This document shows positions 1 through 8,875 of a stretch of DNA of 64,000 nt, piece after piece (within the stretch, counting starts at the first letter, position 1; the number at the start of each line of letters is the position of its first letter). The stretch is from Asanoa sp040676615 (GTDB lineage: Bacteria > Actinomycetota > Actinomycetes > Mycobacteriales > Micromonosporaceae), in the NCBI RefSeq assembly GCF_040676615.1, contig NZ_JBFAPI010000024.1, positions 25,858 through 89,857 on the forward strand, read 5' to 3'. A program made the translations under genes and the position numbers. The notes under the pieces are model-generated. The model did no database searches. It was not told where the DNA came from and saw only the letters and a program-made list of their open reading frames with translations.

Positions 1-323
1 GTCAGGCCGAGCGCCATCGGCCCCGAGGGCCGTCGGCCCGAGGCTCGTCGGTCCCGCCATCCAGCACGGCGTCAAGGGCCGCCGCGCCCACGATTCCCTT
101 CGCAGCCCGCGCAGAGCCCTGCCGCGGCGACCGACCAGCGGACGCGGGCACGTGCCGCGAGATCCAGCCTGACCGCCCGAACCGGGACGTGGCCACCTCC
201 CGCCGCCGGGCGATCCCCGTTGTTGTCCTGATGGACGGCTCTGAACGCGGCGCTCGGCCGGACGCCGGGACCAGCGACAGCGGCGGGTGCGTGGCCTGGC
301 CGCACAGGCACGCCTCGCTCCGG
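1..323. other. Left edge, no gene supported
   Basis: This 323-base stretch lies downstream of the minus-strand mannosyltransferase gene. Short open frames exist on both strands, but their translations are Arg/Gly/Ala-rich with no recognisable motif, as expected from GC-rich non-coding DNA. A short GGGCC/GGCCC inverted repeat lies near positions 27-40. A gene running in from outside the window cannot be excluded. Confidence 0.4.
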
Positions 324-1448
324 TCAGGGGGTGAGGAGGGCGCGCATGCGGGTGGCTTGGGTCTGCCAGCGCCAGTCGCGTTCGACCCAGGCTCTTCCCG
401 CCTGGCCCATGCGGTGGGCCAGGTCGGCGTCGGCGAGCAGCGTGATCAGGCGGTCGGCGAGTTGGGTGAGGTCGCGGCCGTCGACGACGTAGCCCGTTTC
501 GCCGTCGCGGACCGCGTCTGGTGCGCCGCCGGAGTCGCCGGCCACGACCGGGAGGCCGGTCGCCGAGGCCTCCAGGTAGACGATGCCCAGGCCCTCCACG
601 TCTAAGCCGTGGTTGCGGGTGCGGCAGGGCATCGCGAAGACGTCGCCCGCCGCGTAGTGAGCCGGGAGTTCCTCCCAGGGGACGCCGCGGGTGATGACGA
701 CGTGGTCGGCCACGCCCAGGGCCGCGGCCAGCCGGCGGAGGCGGGTGTGGTTGGGGCCGCCGCCGACCAGCAGGAGGAGGGCGTCGGGGATGGACTCGCG
801 GATCGTGGGCAGGGCGCGGATCAGCGCGTCCTGGCCCTTGCGGTGGACCAGGCGGGAGACGCAGACGATGACCCGGCGGTCGCCGATGCCGTGGCGGGCG
901 CGGATCGCGCTGCCGTCGACGCCCGGGTGGAACAGGTCGACGTCGACACCCGGCGCCAGGCGGCGCAGGTCGGTCAGGCCGTGCAGGGCGCGCTCCAACC
1001 GCGTGCGCTGGTAGTCGGTCAGGTAGGTCACCACGTCGGACCCGCGTGCGATGCGACGGAGCAGGCCGCGGGCGCCGGGCAGGGCCGCCCAGCCGACCTC
1101 GTGGCCGTGGGTCAGGGCGACCACCCGCTCGACACCGGCGCGCCGGCGCAGGCCCTCGGCCAGCAGGCCCAACGGGGCGGCGGCGCCGAACCAGACCGTG
1201 TCGCACTCGTGGGCACGGGCCAGTTCGGCGGCGCGGCGGGCGACCGCCGGGGTGGGCAGCAGCACGCCGGTGGACTCGCGGACCACCTCGAAGGGCTGTT
1301 CGGCGTCGAACTTTTCGGCGCCGCGCCAGTCGGACGCGTAGACCACGACCGAGCCGGCCGGCTGGCGGACGGCCAGTTGGTGGACGAACTTCTGGATCCC
1401 GCCGGGGCGCGGTGGGAAGTCGTTGGTCACGAGCAGCGTGCGGGTCAT
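324..1448 (-). CDS. pimB: GDP-mannose-dependent phosphatidylinositol mannosyltransferase, PimB-type (GT4)
   Basis: A 374-residue GT-B glycosyltransferase of family 4. The N-terminus carries LLVTNDFPPRPGGIQ, followed by VWFGAAAPL, THGHEVGW, VCVSRLVHRKGQD and an acceptor/donor segment with GLGIVYLEAS and GDSGGAPD. These blocks match mycobacterial PimB' (Rv2188c), which adds the second mannose to phosphatidylinositol monomannoside at the inner membrane face. The ATG at 1448 begins the family-typical MTRTLLVTNDF. The open frame runs further upstream but reads antisense into the protease gene and was ignored. The M48 protease gene ends 5 nt upstream, so the two are probably co-transcribed. The exact acceptor is inferred from similarity; other GT4 mannosyltransferases such as PimC or MgtA are less likely. 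Confidence 0.85.
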   Translation of the reverse strand: MTRTLLVTNDFPPRPGGIQKFVHQLAVRQPAGSVVVYASDWRGAEKFDAEQPFEVVRESTGVLLPTPAVARRAAELARAHECDTVWFGAAAPLGLLAEGLRRRAGVERVVALTHGHEVGWAALPGARGLLRRIARGSDVVTYLTDYQRTRLERALHGLTDLRRLAPGVDVDLFHPGVDGSAIRARHGIGDRRVIVCVSRLVHRKGQDALIRALPTIRESIPDALLLLVGGGPNHTRLRRLAAALGVADHVVITRGVPWEELPAHYAAGDVFAMPCRTRNHGLDVEGLGIVYLEASATGLPVVAGDSGGAPDAVRDGETGYVVDGRDLTQLADRLITLLADADLAHRMGQAGRAWVERDWRWQTQATRMRALLTP

Positions 1449-1453
1449 CGGGC

Positions 1454-2710
1454 CTATCTCTCGCCGCGGGCGTAGGCGCGGGCCGCCGCCATCCGCTCCA
1501 CCGTGGACGGATGGGACGCGGCGTAGAGGTATTCCCAGCGCGGTGGGTCGGGGTCGCCCAGGTTGACCGACGACAGCCGGGCCTGCATCGCCTCGAACGT
1601 CATCGGATCCTGGGTCAGGGCCAGCGCGTGCGCGTCGGCCCGGGCCTCGGTGTGCCGCGACAGCAGGGCCTGCGCCGGTGACGCGACCACGCCGACGACG
1701 GCCGCCACCGCCAGCAGCAGGGCGAACGCGCGCGGCTCGGCGATCGAGGTCACGCCGGCCGCCCGGAGCAGGCTCGTCCAGCCGCCGAGCAGGAACAGGG
1801 CGACCACCCCGAGCGCCGCGCCCAGCGCGCCGATCAGGGTGCCGGTCAGCACGTCGCGGTCTTTGGCGTGGCCCAGCTCGTGTGCGACCACGCTGACCAC
1901 CTCGGGCGGGGCCGCCTCGGTCAGCAGCGTGTCGTAGACGACGATGCGGCGGGTCGGGCCGAGGCCCGACACGTAGGCGTTGACCTGGCGGGTGCGCCGG
2001 GACGCGTCGGCCACCAGGACGTCGCGGACCGGGACGCCGTCGGTGCGGGCCAGCTGGATCAGCTCGGTGCGCAGCGGGCCGTCGGCCATCGGGGTGAAGC
2101 GGTTGAAGACCGGCTCGACCAGGACCGGCAGCACGAAGGACATGAGCACCACCAGGGCGGCGGCGCCGGCCGCGCCCCAGGCCCACCACCAGCGGGGCGC
2201 GAAGTGGGTGATCGCGTAGAAGCCGAGCAGGGCCACCACGCCGATGACGGCGGACACCGCGTAGCCCTTGAGCAGGTCGACCAGCCAGCCGCCCCAGCCC
2301 TGGGTGGACAGCTCGTAGCGGACCAGGATGATGTGCCGCCACGCGGCGAACGGCAGGGTGAGCAGGTCGGCGACCAGGACCACCACGATGCCGCCGAGGA
2401 TCGCCTGGGCGACCCAGTTGCCGCCGAACGGCCGGCCGACGGCCTCGATCAGCCGGGCGCCGAGCGGGGTCAGCCCGAGCGCCAGCGCGATGACCAGACC
2501 GATCAGCAGGCTGCCGTAGCCCGCGGGGCGCAGCGCCGAATGGAACGCCCGGCCGGCGGCGACCTGGTCGGCCGGCAGCGTGCGCAGTGCCGCGACCTGA
2601 TCGGCCCGGGGCGCCGGCGGCCGGTGCAGGGGCACCAGCACCAGGACGGCCACCGCCAGCGCGACGGCGAGCACGCCGAAGACAACCACCGCCCACCCTC
2701 GTGGCGTCAC
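1454..2710 (-). CDS. M48 family membrane metalloprotease (Ste24/HtpX-like)
   Basis: A 418-residue zinc metalloprotease. An N-terminal membrane helix (about residues 5-27) is followed by several more hydrophobic segments. The zinc-binding helix reads VVAHELGHAKDRD (HExxH), and a downstream E in HTEARADAHAL is the likely third ligand. This layout is that of Ste24/CAAX-protease-like M48 enzymes, which cleave membrane or misfolded proteins. I chose the GTG at 2710 because GGGAGG lies about 8 nt upstream and the protein then starts directly with its membrane helix; the open frame extends further only by antisense reading. A TACTAT box near 2739-2745 on the minus strand is a possible -10. The substrate is unknown. 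Confidence 0.85.
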   Translation of the reverse strand: MTPRGWAVVVFGVLAVALAVAVLVLVPLHRPPAPRADQVAALRTLPADQVAAGRAFHSALRPAGYGSLLIGLVIALALGLTPLGARLIEAVGRPFGGNWVAQAILGGIVVVLVADLLTLPFAAWRHIILVRYELSTQGWGGWLVDLLKGYAVSAVIGVVALLGFYAITHFAPRWWWAWGAAGAAALVVLMSFVLPVLVEPVFNRFTPMADGPLRTELIQLARTDGVPVRDVLVADASRRTRQVNAYVSGLGPTRRIVVYDTLLTEAAPPEVVSVVAHELGHAKDRDVLTGTLIGALGAALGVVALFLLGGWTSLLRAAGVTSIAEPRAFALLLAVAAVVGVVASPAQALLSRHTEARADAHALALTQDPMTFEAMQARLSSVNLGDPDPPRWEYLYAASHPSTVERMAAARAYARGER

Positions 2711-2750
2711 CGCGCGCACCTCCCCCGCTGGCGTCGGACCATAGTAAAGG

Positions 2751-2972
2751 TCAGGCGACCCGGAACCCGGATCGCGATCGGGGCCGGACCATCCGCAGGG
2801 CGGCCGGCTGCTGGCTGACCACCTCGACCTCGAACCCGGCCCGCGCGAACACCTCGATCGCACGCACCTCGTCGGGCTCGAGACCCTCGACCGGCGCCTC
2901 CAGGAGCGCCGTCACGAGGCACCCCTTGCACGCCGCGCCGCGCACCGCGCAGCTGTCGCAGTCGATGAGCAT
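2751..2972 (-). CDS. Small cysteine-rich conserved protein (two CxxC motifs)
   Basis: A 73-residue protein starting MLIDCDSC, with Cys5, Cys8, Cys15 and Cys18 forming CxxC-x6-CxxC. That spacing fits a small zinc or Fe-S site. The rest is an acidic then basic tail without further motifs. The ATG at 2972 is favoured by GAGGAG 6 nt upstream. A longer reading from 3035 would place that Shine-Dalgarno inside the gene. It lies between the M48 protease (40 nt downstream) and the NYN protein gene (73 nt upstream), all on the minus strand. I do not know its function. Confidence 0.6.
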   Translation of the reverse strand: MLIDCDSCAVRGAACKGCLVTALLEAPVEGLEPDEVRAIEVFARAGFEVEVVSQQPAALRMVRPRSRSGFRVA

Positions 2973-3045
2973 CACTGGCTCCTCACTCAGGAAGACACCC
3001 TCCGTGACGCAAACGCTAGCGAGCGGGTCTGACAAAAATGCCGGC

Positions 3046-4422
3046 TCAGTTCCGCGACAGGCGCCTGACCAGGGAATCCGCTCCTAGCGGATAAGCACCA
3101 TGACGGCGTACGCCGTCGGCGACCTCACGGTCTGAACTCACCACCACGACCGGCCGCCCGGACGGCTCGGCGCGGACCAGCCGGCGGATGAGCTCGTCGG
3201 CGGTCTCGCCCTTGCGGGAGAAGAGCACCCGCACGCCGCGCGGTGCCGGAGGCAGCCCGTGCACCCGCTCGGCGCCGTCGAAGACCACGGTCACCTCGTC
3301 GCCGGTCTGCGCCGCGATCCCGCCCAGGCCGGTGATCAGCCGCTTGCGCTGCTGCTCGAGCGACATCTCGGGGAATCCCCGCTTGGTGACGTTGTAGCCG
3401 TCGACGACCAGGTGCGCGCGGGGCAGGGCGAGCAGCTGGTCGAGGCGGGCCGGGTCGTCGGCGTCGAGCGCCCGGGGCGTGGAGGCCGCGGCACCGGGCT
3501 GGTCGCCGTGCGCCTCGGCCACGTAGTCGGCCGGTCGACGGTCGGTGGGCTCCAGGGCCAGCTCGCGACGGAGCCCCACGGCGGCCTGGCCGATCGTCTC
3601 CAGCAGCAGCCAGAGCCGGGCGTCGTCGACCGAACGGGCCTCCTTGGCCGTCTGCCGGGCGCTGCCGGCGGCGGTCTCGGCCTCAGCCAGCCGGGCCCGC
3701 AGCCGGCGCAGCTCCGCGTCGTGGTCGGCGGTGGCCCGGGCGGCCCGGCCCTTCTCGGTGGCCAGCATCTCGGTCGCCTTGCGCTCGCGGGCCTGCGACT
3801 CGCGCAGCTGCCGGGCCTGCACCCGCAGCTCCTCGCGCAACTGGCCGAGCTCGGCGCTGACCCGGCTCAGCTCGTCGCGCAGCTTGTCGGCCTCGCTGCG
3901 GGCCACCGCGCGGTCGTGCTCGGCCCGGGCGGTGCGCTGCTCGGCGTCGCGGACGAGGCTGGCGATGGCGGCGCTGTCGGCCTCGGCCCGCACCGCCTCG
4001 CCGGCGGACTCGACCAGGTCGCGCCAGCCGGCCGGGCGGGCCAGGTAGGCCAGGGCGGCGACCTCGACCGGGTCGGCCGCCGCCGGGCAGATGCCCTCGA
4101 CCACCGCGGCGCCCAGGTCGCCGACCTCGGCGATCACCCGCGACGAGATCCGCTGGCGGAAGAGCGAGTCGCCGGCGAGCTGCGCCGCGATGGCCGCGCC
4201 GCCGAGCCGGGCCCGCCGGTTGGGCGCGAACTTGGCGACCCGGCGCAGCGGCACGGGCTGCTCGTCGAAGGGCAGACCGGGCAGGGCGGAGGCGGCCAGC
4301 GCGACCACCCGCAGGCGCACCGGCTCGGGCAGAAGAGGCTCGATCTCCGGCTCCGAACCCGCGGACGACGGCGTGACCGCTTCCTCGGGAAGGCGGCCGT
4401 CGCGCGGTTCGGGCTCGGACAT
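3046..4422 (-). CDS. NYN/PIN-like domain protein with central coiled coil (YacP-type RNase candidate)
   Basis: A 458-residue protein. The C-terminal 170 residues hold a NYN (YacP-like) domain with AHLVVDGYNVTKRG, EVTVVFDGAE, SRKGETADELI and VVVSSDREVADG. The Asp residues of these blocks form the usual metal site of PIN-type nucleases. The middle (about residues 130-280) is a long charged coiled coil rich in R, E and A. The acidic N-terminus is followed by a helical region. The ATG at 4422 has GGGAGA 8 nt upstream. Related actinobacterial proteins are annotated as RNA-binding proteins with a PIN domain; endoribonuclease activity is inferred. The gene is divergent from the DnaQ-UvrC gene. Confidence 0.8.
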   Translation of the reverse strand: MSEPEPRDGRLPEEAVTPSSAGSEPEIEPLLPEPVRLRVVALAASALPGLPFDEQPVPLRRVAKFAPNRRARLGGAAIAAQLAGDSLFRQRISSRVIAEVGDLGAAVVEGICPAAADPVEVAALAYLARPAGWRDLVESAGEAVRAEADSAAIASLVRDAEQRTARAEHDRAVARSEADKLRDELSRVSAELGQLREELRVQARQLRESQARERKATEMLATEKGRAARATADHDAELRRLRARLAEAETAAGSARQTAKEARSVDDARLWLLLETIGQAAVGLRRELALEPTDRRPADYVAEAHGDQPGAAASTPRALDADDPARLDQLLALPRAHLVVDGYNVTKRGFPEMSLEQQRKRLITGLGGIAAQTGDEVTVVFDGAERVHGLPPAPRGVRVLFSRKGETADELIRRLVRAEPSGRPVVVVSSDREVADGVRRHGAYPLGADSLVRRLSRN

Positions 4423-4535
4423 GCAGCAAGTCTCCCACCGCTGGCCGCTCCGGCGCCCGTCGATGTAGTCGATCTTTTGCACGGGTACGGCGAAACGCCT
4501 GCGACCCGCGTGACAGAAGTGTCGTACCCACGTTC

Positions 4536-4541
4536 TAACGT
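4536..4541 (+). promoter_or_regulatory. -10 box TAACGT of a leaderless gene
   Basis: TAACGT lies 7 nt before the GTG at 4549, and no Shine-Dalgarno is visible. This is the spacing expected when transcription starts at the start codon. GTGACA at 4510-4515 could be an upstream element, although the 20-nt spacing is long. Confidence 0.55.
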
Positions 4542-4548
4542 CCTGTCC

Positions 4549-6264
4549 GTGGTGGATCAGCTCTTCGTCCAGGGCACCCTCGACGGCCTCCTGTCGGCCG
4601 GCGAGGCGACCGCTCTCGTCGACACGACGTTCGTGGTGGTCGACCTGGAAACCACCGGCGGCGCCCCCGACGGCGGCGGCATCACCGAGATCGGTGCCGT
4701 CCGGGTGCGCGGCGGCGAGGAGCTGGGCATCCTGGCCACGCTGGTCAACCCGGGCCAGCCGATCCCGCCGTTCATCACGGTGCTGACCGGCATCACCGAG
4801 GCGATGGTGGTGCCGGCACCGCCGATCGAAGAGGTGCTGCCGCCGTTCCTCGAGTTCCTCAAGGGGGCGGTGCTGGTGGCCCACAACGCGCCCTACGACG
4901 TGGGCTTCCTCAAGGCCGCGTGTGCCAAGTTCGGCTACACGTGGCCCAACCCGCGGGTGCTCGACACGGCCGCGCTGGCCCGCCGGGTGCTGATCCGCGA
5001 CGAGGTGCCCAACCGCAAGCTCGGCACCCTGGCCGCGCATTTCCGCACCCCGCGCCAGCCGACACACCGGGCGCTCGACGACGCGCTGGCCACCGTCGAC
5101 GTGTTGCACGCGATGATCGGCCGGCTGGGCAGCCACAACGTCACGACGATCGGCGACGCGATCGAGTTCGCCAAGGCGGTCACCCCCACCCAGCGGAGCA
5201 AGCGGCACCTGGCCGAGGGGCTGCCGCACGTGCCGGGGGTCTACATCTTCCGCGCCGCCGACGGCCGCCCGCTCTACGTCGGCACCTCGGTCGACATCGC
5301 GACCCGGGTGCGCAGCTATTTCACGGCGGCCGAGAAGCGCGCCCGGATCTCCGAGATGCTCGCCGCCGCGGAAAAGGTCGACGCGGTCGAGTGCGCGCAC
5401 GGGCTCGAAGCCGAGATCCGCGAGTTGCGGCTGATCGCGGCGCACGCCCCGCCCTACAATCGCCGGTCCAAGTTCCCCGAGCGGGTGGTCTGGCTCAAGC
5501 TCACCGACGAGCCCTACCCCAGGCTGTCGGTGGTCCGCGCGCTGGCCGCCGACGACACCGCCTACCTCGGGCCCTTCACCTCCAAGCGGGCCGCCGACCT
5601 GGCCGCCGCGGCGGTGCACGACGCGATCCCGCTCCGGCAGTGCACGCTGCGCCTGTCCACCAAGACCAAGACGCCCGCCTGCGCCCTGGCCGAGCTGGGC
5701 AAATGCGCCGCGCCGTGCGAACACAAGATCAGCCGGGAGGCCTATGAGGAGAGCGCGGCGGCCCCGTTCCGCGCGGCGGCCACCGGCGACCCGGGCGTCG
5801 TCGTCGACGCGCTGATGGGCCGCATCTCGGTGCTGTCCGACGCCCATCGCTACGAGGACGCGGCGACGGTGCGCGGCCGGCTCGCCGCCGTGCTCCGGGC
5901 GGCCGTCCGGATGCAACGGCTCTTCGGGCTGACTGCGATCAGCGAGTTGGTGGCCGCCCGGCGGGCCGGCGACGGGGGCTGGGAGCTGGCCATCGTCCGC
6001 CAGGGCCGGCTGGCCGCGGCCGGTAACTCGCCGCCCCGGGTGCATCCACGCGCGACGATCGAGGTGCTGCGCGCGACGGCCGAGACGGTGCTGCCCGGCC
6101 ACGGCCCGGTGCCGAGCGCGACGGCCGAGGAGACCGAGCGAATCCTGTCCTGGCTGGAACGCCCGGACACCCGCCTGGTGGAAGCGTCGACCGGTTGGGC
6201 GTCGCCCGTCCGTGGAGCAGCCCGCTACCGGGAGTTGCTCCGAAAGGCTGAAGCACACAGCTGA
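4549..6264 (+). CDS. DEDDh exonuclease (DnaQ-like) fused to a UvrC-type GIY-YIG domain
   Basis: A 571-residue two-domain protein. Residues about 25-190 form a DEDDh 3'-5' exonuclease: VVDLETTG (Asp32, Glu34), VAHNAPYDVGF and HRALDDALAT. Residues about 220-310 form a GIY-YIG nuclease: GVYIFRAADGRPLYVGTS, then ARISEMLAAAEKVD and EAEIRELRLI. After this come a UvrC-like CAxxExxKCxxPC segment and a tail without the second UvrC nuclease (RNase H-like) or HhH domain. It resembles Rv2191 of M. tuberculosis and the Cho-type nucleases. A DNA repair role by incision plus trimming is inferred. The GTG at 4549 is supported by a leaderless promoter. A possible hairpin terminator follows at 6283. Confidence 0.88.
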   Translation: MVDQLFVQGTLDGLLSAGEATALVDTTFVVVDLETTGGAPDGGGITEIGAVRVRGGEELGILATLVNPGQPIPPFITVLTGITEAMVVPAPPIEEVLPPFLEFLKGAVLVAHNAPYDVGFLKAACAKFGYTWPNPRVLDTAALARRVLIRDEVPNRKLGTLAAHFRTPRQPTHRALDDALATVDVLHAMIGRLGSHNVTTIGDAIEFAKAVTPTQRSKRHLAEGLPHVPGVYIFRAADGRPLYVGTSVDIATRVRSYFTAAEKRARISEMLAAAEKVDAVECAHGLEAEIRELRLIAAHAPPYNRRSKFPERVVWLKLTDEPYPRLSVVRALAADDTAYLGPFTSKRAADLAAAAVHDAIPLRQCTLRLSTKTKTPACALAELGKCAAPCEHKISREAYEESAAAPFRAAATGDPGVVVDALMGRISVLSDAHRYEDAATVRGRLAAVLRAAVRMQRLFGLTAISELVAARRAGDGGWELAIVRQGRLAAAGNSPPRVHPRATIEVLRATAETVLPGHGPVPSATAEETERILSWLERPDTRLVEASTGWASPVRGAARYRELLRKAEAHS

Positions 6265-6282
6265 CAGCCGCGCACCCGTGCT

Positions 6283-6299
6283 CGCGGCCGTGGGCCGCG
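6283..6299 (+). terminator. Candidate hairpin after the exonuclease gene
   Basis: CGCGGCC-GTG-GGCCGCG forms a perfect 7-bp stem 18 nt after the stop codon. There is no T-tract, so termination is only possible. Confidence 0.35.
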
Positions 6300-6452
6300 G
6301 CGAGACTCACCCGTTCGCCCAGAAGCAACTGACCATTTGGACTACGGTACGTGACTTAGTCTGGTAGAGAAATGCACTCGTGACTGTCTCGCCCGATTTC
6401 CCGGGCGAAGGCACGGTTCACGGGTGCCGGCCTCGTCAGGAGGTGTGCGGGC

Positions 6453-8231
6453 GTGGATGTCGACGCCGGTCACGGCGCCGCGCTGGGTCGTGTGGTGCCT
6501 GTCCAATCAAGCGACCTGCCCATCTCCCGCCGGCTACGGACGTTCCTGTCCTGGCCAGGCTCCGACGACGACCCGGTCAACCGCCTGGTCCGCACGCATC
6601 GCGAGGTGCACGCCGGCGACGCCGGCATGCTCCGCCGGGCCTACGGCATCGCCGAGAGCATGCACCGAGGCCAGTTCCGCAAGAGCGGCGAACCGTTCAT
6701 CACCCACCCGCTCGCGGTCGCGCAGATCCTCGCCGAGCTGGGGATGGACACCACCACGCTGGTCGCCGCGCTGCTGCACGACACGGTCGAAGACACCCGC
6801 TACACGCTCCAGGCGCTCGACGGCGACTTCGGCCCCGAGGTGGCCCACCTGGTCGACGGCGTGACCAAGTTCGACAAGGCGTTCTACGGCAAGGCGGCCG
6901 AGGCCGAGACGATCCGCAAGATGCTGGTCGCGGCCGGCAAAGACGTCCGCGTGCTGATCATCAAGCTGGCCGACCGGCTGCACAACATGCGCACGCTCGA
7001 CGCCCGCTCCCCCGCCTCCCGAGCCCGCATCGCCCGGGCCACGCTCGACGTGCTGGTGCCGCTCTGCGACCGGCTCGGCATCCAACTGCTCAAACGCGAA
7101 CTCGACGACGTGGTGCTCTACCACCTCGAGCCCGAGGGCTACGCCACGGTCGACGAGCACGTGCACACCCGCACCGGCTGGGACGAATACGTCACCGAGG
7201 TGGTGCTGCGGGCCAAGACCACGTTGCGCCGCAACCGGGTGACCGCCAACGTCTCGGCCCGACCCCGGCACTACTACTCGATCTGGAAGGACACGGTCGA
7301 GGCCGGCTACCGCGTGCCACACGACCTGCCCCGGATCGCGGTCGTGGTCGACGGCACCGAGACCGACTGCTACGCGGCGCTGGGCGCGATCCACGGCTGT
7401 TGGCGGCCGGTCGCGGGCCGGTTCAAAGACTTCATCGCGTCGCCGAAGAACAACCTCTACCGCTCCCTGCACACCACGGTGATCGGCCCCGACGACCGCT
7501 CGGTCGAGGTGCTGATCCGCACCGAGGAGATGCACCAACTCGCCGAATACGGCATCGCCGCGCAGTTCCGCTACCCGAAGACGCCGGCCGCGATGGCCGA
7601 GTCGCGGATCGAGCAGCTGACCTGGCTCCGCCGGGTGCTCGACTGGGAGCAGGCCACCTCCGACGCCGGCCAGTTCCTCGAGTCGCTGCGCTGCGACCTC
7701 GCCGAGGCACAGATCCAGGTCTTCGCCGAGGGCCGCCAGATCGTCCTGCCGTCCGGGTCGACCCCGGTCGACCTGGCCTACGAGTTGGCCACCGAACGCG
7801 GCGACCACTGTCTCGCCGCCACCATCAACGGCCGCCTGGCACCCCTGTCGTCCGAGCTCAACGACGGCGACGTAGTCGAGATCTTCACCGAGACCGAGTC
7901 GGCGGGCGTGCCGGTCCCCGGCGGGCCGCGCAAGGAGTGGCTCGGCTTCGTCAAGTCGCCGCAGGCCCAGATGCAGATCAACCGCTGGTTCGCCGACCAC
8001 GACGAGCCCGGCATCAGCATCCCCGACAAGGTCCGCCTCGGCCGCGCGACGATCGGCCTGGCCCTGCGCCGCCACGACCGCGGCCTGGCCAGCGACCGGC
8101 CGCTGCGGCAACTCGCCGACGAGATGGGCTACCCCGACCTGGAAACGCTCCTGGTCGCCGTCTTCGACCGCGCCCTCACCCCGGAGACCGTCGTCGACCG
8201 CCTGGTCGCCCTCGTCGACCGGCGCGAATAG
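6453..8231 (+). CDS. RelA/SpoT homologue with HD, synthetase and TGS domains, no ACT
   Basis: A 592-residue (p)ppGpp-metabolising protein. The HD hydrolase domain carries HRGQFRKSGEPFITHP and AALLHDTVEDT (His109, Asp110), then KLADRLHNMRT. The synthetase domain carries YYSIWKD, GRFKDFIASPKNNLYRSLHTT and VEVLIRTEEMH..AEYGIAAQFRYPK, so its core motifs look intact. A TGS domain follows at about residues 430-490. The protein ends after a short helical region, so the zinc-finger/ACT module of full-length RelA (about 750-850 aa) is missing. It is probably an accessory RSH paralogue. The GTG at 6453 has AGGAGG 9 nt upstream. The 188-nt region upstream has a possible promoter (TTGGAC at 6337, TAGTCT at 6357) and an 8-bp hairpin near 6390. 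Confidence 0.88.
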   Translation: MDVDAGHGAALGRVVPVQSSDLPISRRLRTFLSWPGSDDDPVNRLVRTHREVHAGDAGMLRRAYGIAESMHRGQFRKSGEPFITHPLAVAQILAELGMDTTTLVAALLHDTVEDTRYTLQALDGDFGPEVAHLVDGVTKFDKAFYGKAAEAETIRKMLVAAGKDVRVLIIKLADRLHNMRTLDARSPASRARIARATLDVLVPLCDRLGIQLLKRELDDVVLYHLEPEGYATVDEHVHTRTGWDEYVTEVVLRAKTTLRRNRVTANVSARPRHYYSIWKDTVEAGYRVPHDLPRIAVVVDGTETDCYAALGAIHGCWRPVAGRFKDFIASPKNNLYRSLHTTVIGPDDRSVEVLIRTEEMHQLAEYGIAAQFRYPKTPAAMAESRIEQLTWLRRVLDWEQATSDAGQFLESLRCDLAEAQIQVFAEGRQIVLPSGSTPVDLAYELATERGDHCLAATINGRLAPLSSELNDGDVVEIFTETESAGVPVPGGPRKEWLGFVKSPQAQMQINRWFADHDEPGISIPDKVRLGRATIGLALRRHDRGLASDRPLRQLADEMGYPDLETLLVAVFDRALTPETVVDRLVALVDRRE

Positions 8232-8284
8232 GGCAGCACCAGCCTGTGTGGGCGGTCCGTGAGTCCTGTTCGGTGGACTGCCTC

Positions 8285-8290
8285 TAGCCT
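8285..8290 (+). promoter_or_regulatory. -10 box TAGCCT of a leaderless gene
   Basis: TAGCCT is followed by exactly 6 nt and then the GTG at 8297. No Shine-Dalgarno is present. The same box and spacing occur before ctaG, the LAL regulator and the last gene in the window. Confidence 0.6.
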
Positions 8291-8296
8291 TGGGGC

Positions 8297-8875
8297 GTGG
8301 AACCCCGCCGCCGCGCGTTGCGCGCCCTTGTCTACGGAGTCTTCTACCGGCTTCCCCATCCGGTGCGCCGGCGACTGGTGCGGGCCTTCGTTCCCAAATA
8401 CATCGTGGGCGGGGTGACGCTGGTCCGCGACTCCGAGGCGCCGGCACCAGGGCGGTTGTTGCTGCTGCGCCAGCCGCCCGGGCGGGCCTGGGGGCTGCCG
8501 GCCGGCCTGCTACGGCGCGGCGAGGCGCCGATCGTCGGTGCGGCGCGGGAACTGGCCGAGGAGTCGGGCATCACGCTCGACCCGCGCGCCCTGACGCCGG
8601 CGGCGCCAAACGCGGTCGTACACGCGAAGGGTTGGGTCGACATGGTCTTCGAGGTGGCCGTGCCCGCGTCGACCACCACGCTCGAGGTCGACGGTGCCGA
8701 GGTCTACGAGGCCAGCTTCCATCCGCTCGACGACCTGCCCCGGCTGACCACGGCGACCGCGCGCCTGCTCGCCTACTACGGCATCGGGCCCCTGGTGGCG
8801 CCGGACGACCCGACGAGCATGGAGCGGCCCAGCGCGCCACGGCAGGGCGGGGCCGCGGACGCCCGCGATGGGTGA
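8297..8875 (+). CDS. Nudix hydrolase
   Basis: A 192-residue protein with a Nudix box in the middle: GLLRRGE then a spacer and RELAEESGI, which fits GX5EX7REUXEEXGU. Upstream, WGLPAG is the typical lead-in to the box. Nudix enzymes hydrolyse nucleoside diphosphates linked to another moiety; the substrate here is unknown. The first 35 residues are basic and amphipathic and the last 25 look disordered. The GTG start is set by the TAGCCT leaderless promoter. The nucleotidyltransferase gene starts 8 nt before this stop, so translation is probably coupled and the two may act on related activated sugars or nucleotides. Confidence 0.85.
   Translation: MEPRRRALRALVYGVFYRLPHPVRRRLVRAFVPKYIVGGVTLVRDSEAPAPGRLLLLRQPPGRAWGLPAGLLRRGEAPIVGAARELAEESGITLDPRALTPAAPNAVVHAKGWVDMVFEVAVPASTTTLEVDGAEVYEASFHPLDDLPRLTTATARLLAYYGIGPLVAPDDPTSMERPSAPRQGGAADARDG

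Noticed and set aside
1449..2696. Upstream extension of the PimB frame
   Set aside because: It reads through the M48 protease in another frame and gives Arg/Gly/Pro-rich sequence. The family start MTRTLLVTNDF at 1448 is clear.
4423..6258. Long N-terminal extension of the NYN protein gene
   Set aside because: This part is antisense to the DnaQ-UvrC gene. The real start is the ATG at 4422 with a Shine-Dalgarno.
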